Positions 7,098 through 8,122 of a DNA stretch of 8,122 nucleotides are shown one piece after another. The notes under the pieces were generated by a model. That model was not told the origin of the DNA. It saw nothing but the letters and a program-made list of their open reading frames with translations, and did no database searches. Numbering within the stretch: position 1 is the first letter of the stretch; each line of letters opens with the position of its first letter. The stretch is from Candidatus Pacearchaeota archaeon (GTDB taxonomy: Archaea > Nanoarchaeota > Nanoarchaeia > Pacearchaeales > GW2011-AR1), in the NCBI GenBank assembly GCA_002690445.1, contig NZER01000214.1, positions 1 through 8,122 on the forward strand, read 5' to 3'. The position numbers were made by a program, and so were the translations under genes.

Positions 7098-7153
7098 GAG
7101 ATTTTTATCTCATGAGAATTTCTATAGAAATTTCAGATATAAAAAGATTTTTA
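7087..7153. repeat. Row of four palindromes in the divergent promoter region
   Basis: Three perfect palindromes lie end to end: ATAAAAATCT and AGATTTTTAT with a TG spacer (7087-7108), CTCATGAG (7109-7116), and AATTTCTA with TAGAAATT (7117-7132). A fourth, TAAAAA-GA-TTTTTA, follows at 7140-7153. The first overlaps the ATPase TATA box and the fourth overlaps the RNase P RNA TATA box, so these are possible operator sites. Part of the symmetry comes from the promoter motif itself, which occurs in both directions here. Confidence 0.6.
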
Positions 7154-7155
7154 AA
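7143..7155 (+). promoter_or_regulatory. TATA-box promoter of RNase P RNA
   Basis: AAAGATTTTTAAA has its T/A core centred 26-27 bases before 7178, the first base of the P1 helix of RNase P RNA. The identical 13 bases occur in the tRNA-Phe promoter at 7501-7513. Confidence 0.75.
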
Positions 7156-7177
7156 CCCTCTAAAACTCACATTTTCA

Positions 7178-7490
7178 GCAAGTTGGATAGCTAATCACGG
7201 AATTCAGTTATTAATTTGACAAGTTTTGAATATATCAGAACGAATTCTGAGGAAGGTCCATACATCATTAGTGGTGAGTGTTGAGAGACATCTGCTGTGA
7301 GGTAGAGCTCTGGAACAGAAACGACACAGCTTTCAGGGAGTTATGAATCATGCGAGGAACTGAGAACTGAAAGATATGATGAAACGACCACCTTCACCGA
7401 TGCAACTCCTAGAGAGGCATAGACAAATGTTAGCACATTCGCTTCTTCGAAAGAAGACGAATGACAGAATATGGCCTATTTCCAACTTGC
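7178..7490 (+). ncRNA. rnpB: RNase P RNA (archaeal)
   Basis: This is the catalytic RNA that removes tRNA 5' leaders. Its ends are set by P1: GCAAGTTGG (7178-7186) pairs perfectly with CCAACTTGC (7482-7490), giving 313 bases, a usual archaeal size. P3 can form from CGGAATTC (7198-7205) with GAATTCTG (7242-7249). Conserved region I, GAGGAAGGTCC (7249-7259), and region V, GACAGAATATGGCC (7463-7476), form P4, GG-U-CCATA with TATGGCC, including the hallmark bulged U at 7257. The internal ACAGAAACGACAC near 7315 is another conserved element. Its promoter lies at 7143-7155 and a T-run follows at 7491. The gene is transcribed divergently from the ATPase and sits just before tRNA-Phe, which has its own promoter. 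The gene name follows bacterial usage. Confidence 0.9.
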
Positions 7491-7495
7491 TTTTT
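7491..7495 (+). terminator. T-run terminator after RNase P RNA
   Basis: TTTTT follows directly after the 3' strand of P1, a typical end for an archaeal stable RNA. It lies only six bases before the next promoter box. Confidence 0.55.
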
Positions 7496-7500
7496 ATTCT

Positions 7501-7513
7501 AAAGATTTTTAAA
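7501..7513 (+). promoter_or_regulatory. TATA-box promoter of tRNA-Phe
   Basis: AAAGATTTTTAAA, identical to the RNase P RNA promoter, has its core centred 27-28 bases before the first base of tRNA-Phe. The tRNA is thus probably transcribed from its own start with no leader, although read-through from RNase P RNA is possible. Confidence 0.75.
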
Positions 7514-7536
7514 TCATTTATTTCTGTAATAAACAA

Positions 7537-7608
7537 GAGGATGTAGCTCATTGGGAGAGCACCACGCTGAAGACGTGGGCGTAGTGGGTTCGATTCCCAC
7601 CATCCTCA
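7537..7608 (+). tRNA. tRNA-Phe (anticodon GAA)
   Basis: The acceptor stem is GAGGATG (7537-7543) with CATCCTC (7601-7607), and the discriminator is A7608. The D stem is GCTC/GAGC, and the anticodon stem CCACG/CGTGG encloses CTGAAGA with anticodon GAA at 7569-7571. The T arm is GTGGG-TTCGATT-CCCAC. All stems pair fully, there is no intron, and no CCA is encoded. The D loop is only seven bases, ATTGGGA, and appears to lack the usual G15. The last variable-loop base is A7583, so the 15-48 pair would be U-A instead of the usual G-C. A T-run follows at 7610. Confidence 0.97.
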
Positions 7609-7609
7609 C

Positions 7610-7615
7610 TTTTTT
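7610..7615 (+). terminator. T-run terminator after tRNA-Phe
   Basis: Six T begin two bases after the tRNA discriminator base. They lie between the tRNA and the convergent endonuclease gene, whose stop codon is at 7625-7627. Confidence 0.55.
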
Positions 7616-7624
7616 AAATTAATC

Positions 7625-8122
7625 TTATAAACATTTAAGAAGTCTTAATTTTATCATTTCATGAAACCTATTAATATTTCTTGAGTTATTAGATCCTATC
7701 TTGGAAAACCAAAGTAAGATTCTTTTATAACCATTAATTTGAAGTTGATAGGTTTTAAATGGTTGTTTATATCTTTCTCCATGATGTTTTATTGTAGCAA
7801 AATATGAATTTATTCCTTGTTTAGTCAAAAAAGATTTCATTTCTTTTAGAAGGAGATCACTTTTAGATCCTATTGAAATAGTTGGGTATAATTTTCCTTC
7901 TTTATTTTTAAAATTAACTGAACCATCAGTATCAAAATATCCTTTAACAAATTCTATCATAAAAGATTTTTTATTTTTTATCCATTTTAGAGTTTTAATT
8001 CTCCCTTTGACCCCTACTTTAAATCCTTTTTCTTTTAAATAATTAAAGATCATCTTAGATTGGACTTTTAAATACATGGTATTTTCATAAGGTTTATCCC
8101 TAAAATTAGGATTTATATTAAA
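7625..8122 (-). CDS. LAGLIDADG homing endonuclease, C-terminal part (5' end outside window)
   Basis: The minus-strand frame is open from the window edge to TAA at 7625-7627, 165 visible residues. The first ATG inside the window (8077) is preceded by 15 in-frame codons without a stop and no Shine-Dalgarno, so it is probably internal. Numbered from that Met, residues 43-52 read FVKGYFDTDG, a LAGLIDADG motif with the catalytic Asp expected at 51. Upstream, MYLKVQSKMIFNYLKEKGF, and downstream, ISIGSKSDLLLKEMKSFL with a QLQINGYKRILLWFSKIG stretch, follow the usual alpha-beta plan of such a domain. If the protein has two motifs, this is the second. The tail has no His-Asn intein end, so an intein is not indicated by what is visible. 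The gene could be free-standing or lie in an intron upstream of the window. Confidence 0.85.
   Translation of the reverse strand, partial: FNINPNFRDKPYENTMYLKVQSKMIFNYLKEKGFKVGVKGRIKTLKWIKNKKSFMIEFVKGYFDTDGSVNFKNKEGKLYPTISIGSKSDLLLKEMKSFLTKQGINSYFATIKHHGERYKQPFKTYQLQINGYKRILLWFSKIGSNNSRNINRFHEMIKLRLLKCL

Noticed and set aside
4882..7194. Plus-strand open frames at 4882-5364, 4928-5116, 5641-5868, 5911-6273, 6736-6927 and 6949-7194
   Set aside because: They are antisense shadows of the ATPase gene. Its motifs are intact throughout the minus strand.
7218..7225. Alternative RNase P RNA start using CAAGTT pairing with AACTTG
   Set aside because: The pairing of 7178-7186 with 7482-7490 is longer and perfect, and it places the TATA box at the right distance. 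7218 falls inside the P3 loop.
7348..7551. 67-codon minus-strand open frame
   Set aside because: It overlaps the conserved 3' half of RNase P RNA and the tRNA-Phe 5' end on the opposite strand.
1..8122. CRISPR array, insertion sequence or defence system
   Set aside because: No spaced direct repeats, transposase motifs or terminal repeats with target duplications were seen on either strand.

Overview
The window looks like chromosome of an AT-rich archaeon, most likely a DPANN lineage close to Woesearchaeota/Pacearchaeota. This rests on the style of the 16S 3' third, a 16S-tRNA-Ala(UGC)-23S order, an archaeal bulge-helix-bulge tRNA intron at 37/38, an archaeal-type RNase P RNA, TATA-box promoters with leaderless spacing, and tRNA genes that lack an encoded CCA. 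The lineage is a recall-based judgement, not a tree.

Region 1 (1-3915) is a ribosomal RNA operon read on the plus strand. It holds the 3' part of 16S (1-484), an intron-containing tRNA-Ala (564-689), an unexpected 51-codon gene with a good Shine-Dalgarno (724-879), and a long leader that folds into a pre-23S processing stem. Next come 23S (about 1067-3875), the other half of the stem, and a T-run. No 5S gene follows. Both rRNAs carry substitutions at positions that are nearly invariant elsewhere, some of them paired changes.

Region 2 (3916-4328) is a small unknown gene of about 119 codons that is open only if the reader slips by -1 in an A8 run near its start. Its stop codon directly abuts the stop of the convergent next gene.

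Region 3 (4329-7064, minus strand) is a complete type II P-type cation ATPase of 911 residues, most like Ca2+ pumps. Codons 11-30 are a GC-richer, strongly palindromic 60-base block.

Region 4 (7065-7177) is a divergent promoter region tiled with palindromes. It drives the ATPase to the left and the RNase P RNA (7178-7490) to the right. tRNA-Phe(GAA) follows at 7537-7608 with its own promoter. The ATPase, RNase P RNA and tRNA-Phe promoters share an (A)AGATTTTTAWA box placed 25-28 bases before each start, which looks like the core promoter of this organism.

Region 5 (7625 to the window end, minus strand) is the C-terminal part of a LAGLIDADG homing endonuclease whose reading frame runs off the edge. 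Apart from the ATPase and this endonuclease, the window is almost entirely stable-RNA genes for translation and RNA processing.
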